Shown: positions 31,702 to 39,861 of the stretch, one piece after another
Layout: each line of letters begins with the position of its first letter
Position numbering within the stretch: position 1 is the stretch's first letter
Assembly: GCA_030842085.1 (NCBI GenBank)
Contig: JAUUSE010000015.1
Coordinates: 1 to 39,972 of the forward strand
Direction of reading: 5' to 3'
From: Timburyella sp030842085
GTDB taxonomy: Bacteria; Bacillota; Clostridia; Oscillospirales; Acutalibacteraceae
Length of the DNA: 39,972 bases
Notes under the pieces: generated by a model
What the model was told of the DNA's origin: nothing
The model's database searches: none
The model's input: only the letters and a program-made list of their open reading frames with translations
Position numbers and translations under genes: made by a program

Positions 31702-32107
31702 ATACCGCAGGGTCCAGAGAGGCCGCATGAAGGGCAAGGCGACCCGCGGAAATACAATAACCTATGGCGAGTACGGCCTGCAGGCACTTGAGCCGGCATG
31801 GATATCATCCGCACAGATAGAGGCGGCCCGTGTTGCCATGACACGTTACATCAAGCGTGGCGGTCAGGTATGGATAAAGATATTCCCTGACAAGCCGATT
31901 ACGCAGAAGCCTGCCGAGACCCGCATGGGTTCCGGTAAAGGTTCACCGGAATACTGGGTGGCGGTAGTAAAGCCGGGCCGTGTTATGTTTGAGCTCGGCG
32001 GCGTTAGCGAGGACTTAGCCCGCGAGGCTATGAGACTTGCAGCCCACAAGCTGCCAATAAAATGCAAATTTGTAAAGAAGCAAGACGAGACGGGTGGTGA
32101 GCAATAA
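31679..32107 (+). CDS. rplP: Ribosomal protein L16
   Basis: A 142-residue 50S protein that helps position A-site tRNA. LLPKRVKYRRVQRGRMKGKATRGN at the start and RMGSGKGSPEYWVAVVKPGRVMFELGG, AREAMRLAAHKLPIKCKFV are typical. The ribosome binding site GGAAGGAGG and start codon lie inside the end of rpsC, suggesting coupling. Confidence 0.98.
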   Translation: MLLPKRVKYRRVQRGRMKGKATRGNTITYGEYGLQALEPAWISSAQIEAARVAMTRYIKRGGQVWIKIFPDKPITQKPAETRMGSGKGSPEYWVAVVKPGRVMFELGGVSEDLAREAMRLAAHKLPIKCKFVKKQDETGGEQ

Positions 32108-32310
32108 TGAAAGCTAAGGATTTAAAGACAAAATCTGCCGAAGAGCTGAACAAGCAGCTTGTAGACCTCAAGGATGAGCTTTTTAAACTTAGGTTCCAGC
32201 ATGCCATCAACCAGCTTGAAAACCCTATGCGCATCAAAGCCGTTAAAAAGGATATTGCTCGTGTGAAGACGATACTCAGGGAGCAGGAACTTAACGGCGC
32301 TGAATCGTAA
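32107..32310 (+). CDS. rpmC: Ribosomal protein L29
   Basis: A 67-residue helical 50S protein near the tunnel exit. The KAKDLKTKSAEELNKQLVDLKDELFKLRFQHAINQLENPMRIK stretch is diagnostic. The ATG shares its first base with the last base of the rplP stop (TAATG). Confidence 0.97.
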   Translation: MKAKDLKTKSAEELNKQLVDLKDELFKLRFQHAINQLENPMRIKAVKKDIARVKTILREQELNGAES

Positions 32311-32328
32311 GAAAGTGAGGGCATGTAA

Positions 32329-32586
32329 GTGAGTGACAGAAATCTCAGAAAACAGAAGGTCGGCCGTGTTGTAAGCGACAAGATGGACAAAACAGTAGTA
32401 GTTGCTATAGAAGACAGCAAAAGGCACCCTCTGTATAAAAAGATAATCAGAAATACGGTCAGGATAAAGGCCCACGACGAGAAAAACGAGTGCGGCATAG
32501 GCGACCGTGTTCAGGTGATGGAAACACGTCCTCTCTCAAAGGACAAGAGATGGCGCGTAGTAAATATTATCGAGAAGGCAAAATAA
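32329..32586 (+). CDS. rpsQ: Ribosomal protein S17
   Basis: An 85-residue primary 16S-binding protein. RKQKVGRVVSDKMDKTVVVAIE, HPLYKKIIRNTVRIKAHDEKNECGIGDRVQVMETRPLSKDKRWRVV is a complete S17. GTG start; the ribosome binding site is GTGAGGG, weaker than in neighbouring genes. Confidence 0.97.
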   Translation: MSDRNLRKQKVGRVVSDKMDKTVVVAIEDSKRHPLYKKIIRNTVRIKAHDEKNECGIGDRVQVMETRPLSKDKRWRVVNIIEKAK

Positions 32587-32610
32587 GCCTGAACAAAGGA
32601 GGAAGACACT

Positions 32611-32979
32611 GTGGTACAGCAGCAGAGTTACCTCAAAGTGGCCGACAACACCGGCGCGAAGGAAATTATGTGCATTCGCGTGCTTGGCGGTTCCGGCAGG
32701 AGGTATGCAGGTATCGGTGATGTTATCATCGCATCTGTAAAAAAGGCAGCGCCGGGCGGCGCGGTCAAAAAGGGCGATGTTGTCAAAGCTGTCGTAGTGC
32801 GCTCGGTTCGAGGCATTAGGCGCGATGACGGCACATATATAAGATTTGATGATAATGCCGCCGTTATTATAAGAGAAGACAAAAACCCCAGAGGTACCCG
32901 TATCTTTGGCCCAGTCGCAAGAGAACTGAGAGAGAAAGATTACACAAAAATACTCTCTCTTGCTCCTGAAGTGCTTTAA
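32611..32979 (+). CDS. rplN: Ribosomal protein L14
   Basis: A 122-residue 50S protein at the subunit interface. QQQSYLKVADNTGAKEIMCIRVLGGSGRRYAGIGDVIIASVKKAAPGGAVKKGDVVKAVVVR and GTRIFGPVARELREKDYTKILSLAPEVL are diagnostic. GTG start with AAAGGAGG upstream. Confidence 0.98.
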   Translation: MVQQQSYLKVADNTGAKEIMCIRVLGGSGRRYAGIGDVIIASVKKAAPGGAVKKGDVVKAVVVRSVRGIRRDDGTYIRFDDNAAVIIREDKNPRGTRIFGPVARELREKDYTKILSLAPEVL

Positions 32980-32991
32980 GGAGGTACGAGT

Positions 32992-33321
32992 ATGAAAAAC
33001 AAGTTAAATATAAAAAATGGCGATACCGTTATGATAATGACGGGCGACAAGGACACTAACCGCGGTAAGACCGGCAAGGTCATCGGCGTAAGCCCGAAAG
33101 AGGGCAAGGTCATTGTCGAGGGGCGCAACATGGTATCAAAGCATGTAAAGCCGCGCAAGGCAGGCGATCCGTCCGGCATAGTAAAGGCGGAAAGCGCCAT
33201 ATATGCATGCAAGGTGCAGATAGTATGCCCCAAATGCAACAAACCGACGCGTGTCGGCAAGAAAATAAACGAAGATGGTACAAAGGACCGCATATGCAAA
33301 AAGTGCGGCGCTACACTGTAA
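32992..33321 (+). CDS. rplX: Ribosomal protein L24
   Basis: A 109-residue 50S assembly initiator with an N-terminal KOW domain (IKNGDTVMIMTGDKDTNRGKTGKVIGVSPKEGKVIVEGRN). The C-terminal half has CPKC and CKKC, a zinc ribbon found in many bacterial L24 proteins. AAGGAGG precedes the ATG. Confidence 0.97.
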   Translation: MKNKLNIKNGDTVMIMTGDKDTNRGKTGKVIGVSPKEGKVIVEGRNMVSKHVKPRKAGDPSGIVKAESAIYACKVQIVCPKCNKPTRVGKKINEDGTKDRICKKCGATL

Positions 33322-33340
33322 GCAGAGGAGGAAACATGAC

Positions 33341-33880
33341 ATGTCAAGGCTTAGGGATTATTATATGAACGAAGCCGCACCAGCATTGATGAAGAAATTC
33401 TCATACAAGAGTGTTATGCAGATTCCGAAGCTCGATAAAGTAATCATCAATGTATCATGTGGCGAAGCAAAAGACAATTCAAAGGTTATGGATGCCATAT
33501 TAAACGACCTCAGTGTAATAACCGGCCAGCGTCCTGTAATATGCAAGGCAAAAAAGTCGGTAGCTAACTTCAAGCTGAGGGAAGGTCACCCGATAGGCGC
33601 AAAGGTAACGCTGCGCGGCGACCGTATGTACGATTTTGTCGACAGGCTGTTCTCACTCGCCCTTCCGAGGGTTAGGGACTTCAGAGGAATAAATCCGAAC
33701 TCCTTTGACGGAAGAGGAAATTACTCAATGGGTCTTAAAGAGCAGCTTATTTTCCCGGAAATAGATTTTGACAAGATAGACAAGATACGCGGCATGGACA
33801 TAAACTTCGTAACGACTGCAAAGTCGGACGAAGAGTGCAAAGAGCTGCTCACGATGTTGGGCGCTCCGTTTTCAAAGTAA
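33341..33880 (+). CDS. rplE: Ribosomal protein L5
   Basis: A 179-residue 5S-rRNA-binding protein. RLRDYYMNEAAPALMKKFSYKSVMQIPKLDKVIINVSCGEAKDN, GQRPVICKAKKSVANFKLREGHPIGAKVTLRGDRMYDF and PEIDFDKIDKIRGMDINFVTTAKSDEECKELL are typical. GGAGG lies nine bases before ATG 33341; a longer upstream frame would begin inside rplX and is not supported. Confidence 0.97.
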   Translation: MSRLRDYYMNEAAPALMKKFSYKSVMQIPKLDKVIINVSCGEAKDNSKVMDAILNDLSVITGQRPVICKAKKSVANFKLREGHPIGAKVTLRGDRMYDFVDRLFSLALPRVRDFRGINPNSFDGRGNYSMGLKEQLIFPEIDFDKIDKIRGMDINFVTTAKSDEECKELLTMLGAPFSK

Positions 33881-33892
33881 GGAGGCGAAGAT

Positions 33893-34078
33893 ATGGCAAA
33901 GACATCTATGAAGATTAAACAGAAGAGACCGGCAAAGTTCTCTACAAGGGAGTACAACCGCTGCAAAATATGCGGCCGCCCGCACGCTTATCTTCGCAAA
34001 TACGGTATATGCCGCATTTGTTTCAGAGAGCTTGCATACAAAGGTGAAATTCCCGGCGTAAAGAAGGCAAGCTGGTAA
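33893..34078 (+). CDS. rpsZ: Ribosomal protein S14, zinc-binding type
   Basis: A 61-residue short S14 (type Z). CKIC and CRIC in the RCKICGRPHAYLRKYGICRICFRELAYKGEIPGVKKASW pattern form the zinc site. Bacillota often carry this form plus a zinc-free paralogue used in zinc starvation; no paralogue lies in this window. AAGGAGG precedes the ATG. Confidence 0.97.
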   Translation: MAKTSMKIKQKRPAKFSTREYNRCKICGRPHAYLRKYGICRICFRELAYKGEIPGVKKASW

Positions 34079-34105
34079 AAAGCATACGCAAAGGAGGTTA
34101 ATGGC

Positions 34106-34504
34106 ATGCAGATAACCGATACTATAGCCGATATGCTGACAAGAATACGCAATGCGAATTCTGCAAGGCACGAATCGGTTGATATACCCGCCTCAAACAT
34201 GAAGAAGGCGATAGCGCAGATTCTGCTCGATGAAGGCTATATAAAGAGCTTCAGCGTCATAGAAGACGGCAAGCAGGGCATAATCCGCGTCGTACTTAAG
34301 TACGGAGAGAACAAGACACAGGCCATAACAGGGCTAAGAAGGGTTTCGAAGCCCGGATTGCGCATATACACCGATGTTGAAAATATGCCCAAGGTTCTTA
34401 AGGGACTTGGCATAGCAATCCTTTCTACATCGAAAGGTATTATGACAGACAAGCAGGCTCGTCGCGAGAATGTAGGCGGCGAAGTACTTGCATTTGTATG
34501 GTAA
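34106..34504 (+). CDS. rpsH: Ribosomal protein S8
   Basis: A 132-residue 16S-binding protein that represses the spc operon in E. coli. ITDTIADMLTRIRNANSARHESVDIPASNMKKAIAQILLDEGYI at the start and GLGIAILSTSKGIMTDKQARRENVGGEVLAFVW at the end are complete. AAAGGAGG precedes the ATG. Confidence 0.98.
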   Translation: MQITDTIADMLTRIRNANSARHESVDIPASNMKKAIAQILLDEGYIKSFSVIEDGKQGIIRVVLKYGENKTQAITGLRRVSKPGLRIYTDVENMPKVLKGLGIAILSTSKGIMTDKQARRENVGGEVLAFVW

Positions 34505-34516
34505 GGGGGATTTTAC

Positions 34517-35056
34517 ATGTCGAGAATAGGTAGAAAACCCGTAGCTATACCTGCAGGTGTGGATGTAAAGCTCAATGGCCATGAAATGACGGTAAAGGGT
34601 CCCAAGGGCACGCTTACGCAGACATTTCATGAGAATATGATAATTGAAGTAACCAAGGAAGAGATTACGGTTAAGCGTCCGAACGATGAAAAGGAAAACC
34701 GCGCTCTGCATGGACTCACCCGCACACTCATAGCGAATATGGTAGAAGGCGTGACGAACGGCTACTCCAAGGCGCTGGAAATACAGGGCGTAGGTTATCG
34801 TGCACAGAAGCAGGGCAAAAATCTTGTTATGAACCTTGGATATTCACATCAGGTAATAGTTCCGGAAATTCCAGGAATAACAATAGACGTCCCGGCGGCA
34901 AACCAAATAGTAATATCCGGCCCGGATAAGCAGATGGTAGGACAGTTTGCATCAGAAGTACGCGGCAAGCGTCCGCCGGAGCCGTATAAGGGCAAAGGTA
35001 TCCGCTATGTTGGCGAATATGTCCGCCGCAAAGAGGGCAAAGCAGCTAAGAAGTAA
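34517..35056 (+). CDS. rplF: Ribosomal protein L6
   Basis: A 179-residue 50S protein near the factor-binding site. SRIGRKPVAIPAGVDVKLNGHEMTVKGPKGTL and the C-terminal GPDKQMVGQFASEVRGKRPPEPYKGKGIRYVGEYVRRKEGKAAKK are diagnostic. AAGGGGG precedes the ATG. Confidence 0.98.
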   Translation: MSRIGRKPVAIPAGVDVKLNGHEMTVKGPKGTLTQTFHENMIIEVTKEEITVKRPNDEKENRALHGLTRTLIANMVEGVTNGYSKALEIQGVGYRAQKQGKNLVMNLGYSHQVIVPEIPGITIDVPAANQIVISGPDKQMVGQFASEVRGKRPPEPYKGKGIRYVGEYVRRKEGKAAKK

Positions 35057-35069
35057 GGAGTGAATTTAA

Positions 35070-35429
35070 ATGGTAACAAGGACTGATTCCAACAAGTCTC
35101 GTCAGAAGAGGCATACGCGTGTCCGCGCAAAGATTACCGGCACGTCAGAGCGTCCGCGCCTGAATGTTTTTCGCTCCGAGGCGCATATATATGCCCAGAT
35201 AATAGATGACACAAAGGGAGTAACTCTTTGCAGCGCATCGTCGGTAGAAAAAGATTTTGACGGCAAAGGCTCAAATAAAGAAGGGGCACGCAAGGTCGGC
35301 GCGAAGATAGCCGCGCGTGCAGCTGAAAAAGGCATAACAGACGTAGTATTCGACAGGGGCGGATACATTTATCACGGCCGCGTCAAGGAGCTGGCCGAAG
35401 GCGCCCGTGAGGGCGGACTCAAGTTCTGA
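35070..35429 (+). CDS. rplR: Ribosomal protein L18
   Basis: A 119-residue 5S-rRNA-binding protein. RQKRHTRVRAKITGTSERPRLNVFRSEAHIYAQIIDDTKGVTL and VVFDRGGYIYHGRVKELAEGAREGGLKF are typical. AAGGAG precedes the ATG. Confidence 0.98.
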   Translation: MVTRTDSNKSRQKRHTRVRAKITGTSERPRLNVFRSEAHIYAQIIDDTKGVTLCSASSVEKDFDGKGSNKEGARKVGAKIAARAAEKGITDVVFDRGGYIYHGRVKELAEGAREGGLKF

Positions 35430-35447
35430 TAAAGGAGGAGATTACTT

Positions 35448-35951
35448 TTGGCTAACATTGACGCAACAGCAGTACAGGAATTAGAAGAGCGCGTAGTATC
35501 CATAAACCGTGTTGCGAAAACGGTTAAGGGCGGACGTATATTCAAGTTTTCGGCGTTAGTAGTTGTCGGCGACCGTGAAGGCAAAGTAGGCTTTGGACTT
35601 GGCAAAGCATCAGAGGTTCCGGACGCTATACGCAAGGGTATAGAAGAAGCAAAGAAAAATATGATAACGGTGTCTTTAAAGGGCACTACGATACCTCACG
35701 AAGTAACGGGCGAGTTTGGCGCAGCTTCTGTTCTGCTCAAACCGGCTGTTGAAGGTACCGGCGTTATCGCTGGCGGTCCGGTGCGTGCCGTGCTCGAGTG
35801 TGCAGGCATAAAAGACATTCGTTCAAAGGCACTGCGCTCAAACAACCCGAACAACGTTGTAAGGGCTACGGTAAAAGGTCTTGCATCTCTGCGCAATGCG
35901 GAGCAGGTAGCGGCTATTCGCGGCAAGACTGTAAAAGAAATATTAGTATAG
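35448..35951 (+). CDS. rpsE: Ribosomal protein S5
   Basis: A 167-residue 30S protein important for decoding accuracy. LEERVVSINRVAKTVKGGRIFKFSALVVVGDREGKVGFGLGKASEVPDAIRKGIEEAKKN and GSNNPNNVVRA-like SNNPNNVVRATVKGL are typical. It starts at TTG behind AAAGGAGGAG. Confidence 0.98.
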   Translation: MANIDATAVQELEERVVSINRVAKTVKGGRIFKFSALVVVGDREGKVGFGLGKASEVPDAIRKGIEEAKKNMITVSLKGTTIPHEVTGEFGAASVLLKPAVEGTGVIAGGPVRAVLECAGIKDIRSKALRSNNPNNVVRATVKGLASLRNAEQVAAIRGKTVKEILV

Positions 35952-35967
35952 AAGGGGGAGCAGTGAA

Positions 35968-36174
35968 ATGCCGACCAAAAAAGCAAGCGAGAAGTCGGGC
36001 AGCGTAAAGGTAAGACTTATAAAAAGTCTTATAGGCTCCGGCGAGAAGCAGATAGCTACAGCAAAAGCTCTTGGGCTGCATAAAATAGGTGATGAAACTG
36101 TTCAGCCCAATAATATGCAGACACAAGGCAAAATAAAGAAAATATGCCACCTCGTAGAGGTAACCGAAGCGTAA
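35968..36174 (+). CDS. rpmD: Ribosomal protein L30
   Basis: A 68-residue 50S protein, slightly longer than the usual 58-60 residues because of an N-terminal Lys/Ser extension. VKVRLIKSLIGSGEKQIATAKALGLHKIGDETVQPNNMQTQGKIKKICHLVEV is the family core. AGGGGGAG precedes the ATG. Confidence 0.96.
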   Translation: MPTKKASEKSGSVKVRLIKSLIGSGEKQIATAKALGLHKIGDETVQPNNMQTQGKIKKICHLVEVTEA

Positions 36175-36191
36175 GCAAGGAGGTGCAAGCT

Positions 36192-36632
36192 ATGAAAATA
36201 CATGAACTTTCTCCGGTACCTGGCTCAAACAGGCCGAGCAAGCGTGTAGGCCGCGGTGCCGGTTCAGGCCAGGGCAAAACTGCTGGCAAAGGGCATAAAG
36301 GTCAGAAAGCACGTTCAGGCGGTAGCATACGACCGGGATTTGAAGGCGGCCAGATGCCATTCTACATGAGATCACCGAAAAGAGGGTTTAACAATATCTT
36401 TGCAAAGAAATATACGGCTGTTAATGTATCTGCACTTGATGTGTTTGAAGACGGCGCCGTTATTGATGCACAGTCCTTAATGGAAAAAGGTATTATTAAA
36501 AAATCTTTAGACGGCGTAAAAATAATAGGACACGGGGATGTTACAAAGAAATTTACTGTAAAGGCCACATCTTTTTCCGAGTCTGCAAAGCAGAAGATAG
36601 AGGCGGCCGGCGGTAAAGCGGAGGTGCTGTAA
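36192..36632 (+). CDS. rplO: Ribosomal protein L15
   Basis: A 146-residue 50S protein. MKIHELSPVPGSNRPSKRVGRGAGSGQGKTAGKGHKGQKARSGG is the flexible N-terminus and GFEGGQMPFYMRSPKRGF follows. AGGAGG at 36179-36184 sets ATG 36192; a longer in-frame start inside rpmD is not supported. Confidence 0.97.
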   Translation: MKIHELSPVPGSNRPSKRVGRGAGSGQGKTAGKGHKGQKARSGGSIRPGFEGGQMPFYMRSPKRGFNNIFAKKYTAVNVSALDVFEDGAVIDAQSLMEKGIIKKSLDGVKIIGHGDVTKKFTVKATSFSESAKQKIEAAGGKAEVL

Positions 36633-37913
36633 ATGCTGCAGACGCTGAAAAACGCTTGGAAATTAGTCGATCTTCGTAAAAAGATATTATTTACACTGCT
36701 TATAATAGTAATATTCAGAATAGGCTCACACATTCCGGTTCCGTTTGTGGACGTTGATGCATTGAGCAATAGTGCGACAACCGGCGGCGACTTTTTCAGC
36801 TATCTTAATATACTTACCGGCGGCGCTATGAACTACGGTGCGCTGTTTGCAATGTCAGTAACGCCGTATATTAATGCTTCAATTATAATACAGCTGTTGG
36901 GAGTTGCAATTCCGGCTCTTGATCGCCTCAGAAAAGAAGGCGAGGAAGGTCAGAAAAAGCTGTCGACGATAACTCGAATAGTTGCTATGGCAATAGCGCT
37001 GCTGCAAGGCTTTGGATATTTCATGATGCTTAGCAATGCAGGATATCTTAACATAGGCAGCAGCTGGTTTGATCTTATATTTGCCGGAATAGTAATAATA
37101 GCGTGCTTCACAGCGGGGTCTGCGCTTATAATGTGGCTGGGCGAGCAGATAGACAACCGCGGTGTCGGAAACGGCATATCTATTATACTTTTTGCGGGTA
37201 TTTTATCACGTGCTCCGCAGGCATTTGCCGCGTTATGGAGCTACTTCTTTGATTACCACATGTATATTCCAGTAATAGCGATAATTTTGGTGTTCTTTGC
37301 GGTAATAGTTTTCATCGTCTTTATGACAGACGGCGAACGCCGCATACCAGTGCAGTATGCAAAGAGAGTTGTCGGACGCAAGATGTACGGCGGACAGAGC
37401 TCGCATATACCAATAAAGGTAAACATGTCGGGCGTTATGCCGATAATCTTTGCCAGCTCTATACTCGCACTGCCGAGCACAATACTTTCATTTATGAGCA
37501 ACACCGAAAGCACTATGTACAGACTGCTTTCAGTAATGGGCTACAGAAGCGTATTTTATGCTATAGTATATCTGCTGCTCATTATAGGTTTTGCATATTT
37601 CTATGTACAAATCCAATACAATCCGATAGAGATGGCGAACAACCTTCGCAAGAACAACGGCGCCATACCGGGATACAGACCCGGCAAGCCGACCTCAGAC
37701 TTTATAGCGAAGATACTTTCAAAGATAACGCTGGTTGGCGCATTATTCCTTGGAGTTATTGCTGTACTGCCTATAATAATAGGTTCGGTCGGCGGCATAA
37801 ATGTGTCGCTTGGCGGTACGTCGATACTGATAGTCGTAGGCGTTGCGCTTGATACGGTAAATCAGCTTGAATCTCAGATGCTTATGAGGCATTATAAAGG
37901 TTTCTTGGATTAG
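36633..37913 (+). CDS. secY: Protein translocase subunit SecY
   Basis: A 426-residue channel of the Sec translocon with ten membrane segments. FRIGSHIPVPFVDVDAL, the plug-region GGAMNYGALFAMSVTPYINASIIIQLL, RLRKEGEEGQKKL, FMTDGERRIPVQYAKRVVGRKMYGGQSSHIPIKVN and QYNPIEMANNLRKNNGAIPGYRPGKPTSDFI are diagnostic. Its ATG directly follows the rplO stop, and GGAGG lies in the end of rplO. It is the channel with which the secD-secF-like pair at 8329-10390 would work, if that pair still acts in export. Confidence 0.98.
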   Translation: MLQTLKNAWKLVDLRKKILFTLLIIVIFRIGSHIPVPFVDVDALSNSATTGGDFFSYLNILTGGAMNYGALFAMSVTPYINASIIIQLLGVAIPALDRLRKEGEEGQKKLSTITRIVAMAIALLQGFGYFMMLSNAGYLNIGSSWFDLIFAGIVIIACFTAGSALIMWLGEQIDNRGVGNGISIILFAGILSRAPQAFAALWSYFFDYHMYIPVIAIILVFFAVIVFIVFMTDGERRIPVQYAKRVVGRKMYGGQSSHIPIKVNMSGVMPIIFASSILALPSTILSFMSNTESTMYRLLSVMGYRSVFYAIVYLLLIIGFAYFYVQIQYNPIEMANNLRKNNGAIPGYRPGKPTSDFIAKILSKITLVGALFLGVIAVLPIIIGSVGGINVSLGGTSILIVVGVALDTVNQLESQMLMRHYKGFLD

Positions 37914-37932
37914 TCTGAAGGGGATAGGTTTT

Positions 37933-38565
37933 ATGAATCTTATACTTTTGGGCGCGCCGGGTGCCGGCAAGGGGACGCAGGCGGATGCGATACGCGATGC
38001 GTTTTCCATACCGGCGATATCAACTGGGAATCTGCTTAGGGAGGACATAAAGATAGGTACTCCGGCGGGTCTTAAAGCCAAGGACTATATGGACGCAGGG
38101 CAGTTAGTACCAGATGATATAGTAATAGATGTGCTCAAAGAGAGAATAGTGCAGGATGATTGTCAAAACGGTTTTATTCTTGACGGCTTTCCAAGGTCGA
38201 TACCTCAGGCTCAGGCATTGGAAAAAATGGGCGTAAAAATAGACAAAGTTATATCAATAGAGGTTGAAGACGATGAAATAATACGTCGCATAACCGGCAG
38301 GCGGGTTTGCTCCGCCTGCGGGACCTCTTATCATATAATCGACAACAAGCCGCAAAAGGAGAACATCTGTGACAAATGCGGCGGGAAGCTTATTATTCGC
38401 GATGATGACACTGAGGAAACAATAAAAAGTAGGCTCGAGGTATATCATAAACAGACAGAGCCGTTAAAGTCCTTTTATAAAAAAGAGGGCAAGCTCATTA
38501 TTGTGATAGGACAAAAGGAAGTTAAGGACACAACGAGACTTACTCTTAAAGCCCTGGAAAGCTGA
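37933..38565 (+). CDS. adk: Adenylate kinase
   Basis: A 210-residue enzyme that interconverts 2 ADP with ATP and AMP. It shows the P-loop GAPGAGKGTQ at 7-16, ISTGNLLRE, DDIVIDVLKERI, GFILDGFPRSIPQAQAL, and RITGRRVC. The long-lid form carries four cysteines (CSAC, later CDKC), a structural zinc site common in Gram-positive bacteria. AAGGGGATAGG precedes the ATG. The gene sits between secY and map, its usual place. Confidence 0.98.
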   Translation: MNLILLGAPGAGKGTQADAIRDAFSIPAISTGNLLREDIKIGTPAGLKAKDYMDAGQLVPDDIVIDVLKERIVQDDCQNGFILDGFPRSIPQAQALEKMGVKIDKVISIEVEDDEIIRRITGRRVCSACGTSYHIIDNKPQKENICDKCGGKLIIRDDDTEETIKSRLEVYHKQTEPLKSFYKKEGKLIIVIGQKEVKDTTRLTLKALES

Positions 38566-38570
38566 GAAAA

Positions 38571-39317
38571 ATGATAATAATAAAGAATGAAAGAGAAATA
38601 GAGGCCATGAAAGAAGCCTGCCGCATATCAGCTGGTGCGCTGAAATTGGCGGGTGAGGCTGTGGAGCCGGGTGTTACTACAGCTGAAATTGACAAACTGG
38701 CATATGATTATATAAAGAGTCAGGGAGCCGAGCCGAACTTTCTCGGATATGGCGGATTTCCGGGTACAGCGTGTATATCGATAAATAATGAGGTAATACA
38801 CGGCATACCCGGCCACCGCAAGATTAAAAACGGCGATATAGTTTCAATAGATCTCGGCGCAAAAATAGGCGGCTATAATGGCGACAACGCTGCCACATTT
38901 GCCGCAGGCGATGTATCAGAAGAAGCCAAGCGGCTTATGGAAGCTACAGAGCAGAGCCTGTATGAGGGAATAAAAAAGGCGGTAGCCGGCAACAGGATAG
39001 GCGATATATCCCATGCTGTACAGCAGTATGTCGAGGCGCGCGGTTACTCGGTGGTACGAGAATATGTCGGCCACGGCGTAGGTGCGAGCCTTCATGAGGA
39101 GCCTGAGGTTCCAAACTTTGGCCGGCCGTCGCATGGGCCAAGGCTGATACCGGGCATGACGTTGGCGATTGAGCCGATGGTAAATCTCGGCGAGCCGGAG
39201 GTTAGGGTGCTTAAAGACAAATGGACAGTAGTGACGAGAGATGGTTCGTTGTCGGCACATTTTGAGCACTCTGTACTAATAACGTCAGACGGGCCGGTGA
39301 TACTGACACAGCCCTGA
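38571..39317 (+). CDS. map: Methionine aminopeptidase, type I
   Basis: A 248-residue metal-dependent peptidase that removes the initiator methionine. IHGIPGHRKIKNGDIVSIDLGAKIGGYNGDNAATF holds the substrate histidine and the two metal Asp residues; VGHGVGASLHEEPEVPNFG, LAIEPMVNLG and FEHSVLIT hold the remaining His and Glu ligands. It starts 5 bp after the adk stop with only a weak ribosome binding site, so it probably relies on coupling. Confidence 0.97.
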   Translation: MIIIKNEREIEAMKEACRISAGALKLAGEAVEPGVTTAEIDKLAYDYIKSQGAEPNFLGYGGFPGTACISINNEVIHGIPGHRKIKNGDIVSIDLGAKIGGYNGDNAATFAAGDVSEEAKRLMEATEQSLYEGIKKAVAGNRIGDISHAVQQYVEARGYSVVREYVGHGVGASLHEEPEVPNFGRPSHGPRLIPGMTLAIEPMVNLGEPEVRVLKDKWTVVTRDGSLSAHFEHSVLITSDGPVILTQP

Positions 39318-39331
39318 TACGGAGGAAAGAT

Positions 39332-39613
39332 ATGGAGCTGTGCAGAGGGCGCGTAGTGAAAATCAGAGCGGGCCGTGATGCTGGTACATTTATGGCGGTA
39401 GCCGATTTTGACAACAGCCGGGTATATTTAGTAAACGGCAATGACAGGTGTCTTGATAAGCCGAAATCAAAAAATTATAAGCACATAACGCTTACAAAAA
39501 TGGTTTTAGATGAAGATACAATGTCGGCCGATAAAAAGATAAAAAGAAAATTGCGAGAAATAAGAGAAAGCAGACGCCTGAAGGAGGTATTTGATTGTCA
39601 AAACAAGATATGA
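39332..39613 (+). CDS. KOW-domain RNA-binding protein (L14e-like)
   Basis: A 93-residue basic protein. CRGRVVKIRAGRDAGTFMAVADFDNSRVYLVNG is a KOW motif like that of the L14e/L27e group, and KNYKHITLTKMV follows; the rest is a basic helix. Such proteins occur between map and infA in many Clostridia; the function is not established, though the position suggests a ribosome or translation role. GGAGG precedes the ATG. The end overlaps infA by 19 bases. Confidence 0.85.
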   Translation: MELCRGRVVKIRAGRDAGTFMAVADFDNSRVYLVNGNDRCLDKPKSKNYKHITLTKMVLDEDTMSADKKIKRKLREIRESRRLKEVFDCQNKI

Positions 39614-39813
39614 TTGAAGTAGAGGGCACAGTAACAGAAGCGCTGCCCAATGCGACATTTAAAGTAGACATAGGGAACGGTCATACCATTTTGGCGCATA
39701 TATCCGGCAAGCTGCGAATGAATTTTATCCGCATACTGCCAGGCGATAAGGTAACGGTAGAGATGTCGCCGTATGATCTAACAAAGGGACGCATTACGTG
39801 GAGGTCAAAATAA
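39595..39813 (+). CDS. infA: Translation initiation factor IF-1
   Basis: A 72-residue OB-fold factor that binds the 30S A site. KQDMIEVEGTVTEALPNATFKVDIGNGHTILAHISGKLRMNFIRILPGDKVTVEMSPYDLTKGRITWR is a complete IF-1. It starts at TTG 39595 behind AAGGAGG, within the end of the KOW gene. Confidence 0.98.
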   Translation: MSKQDMIEVEGTVTEALPNATFKVDIGNGHTILAHISGKLRMNFIRILPGDKVTVEMSPYDLTKGRITWRSK

Positions 39814-39861
39814 ATTCTGCGTATTGTAAAATATAACTGCTGAGAAGTGGAGGTTAAGGTT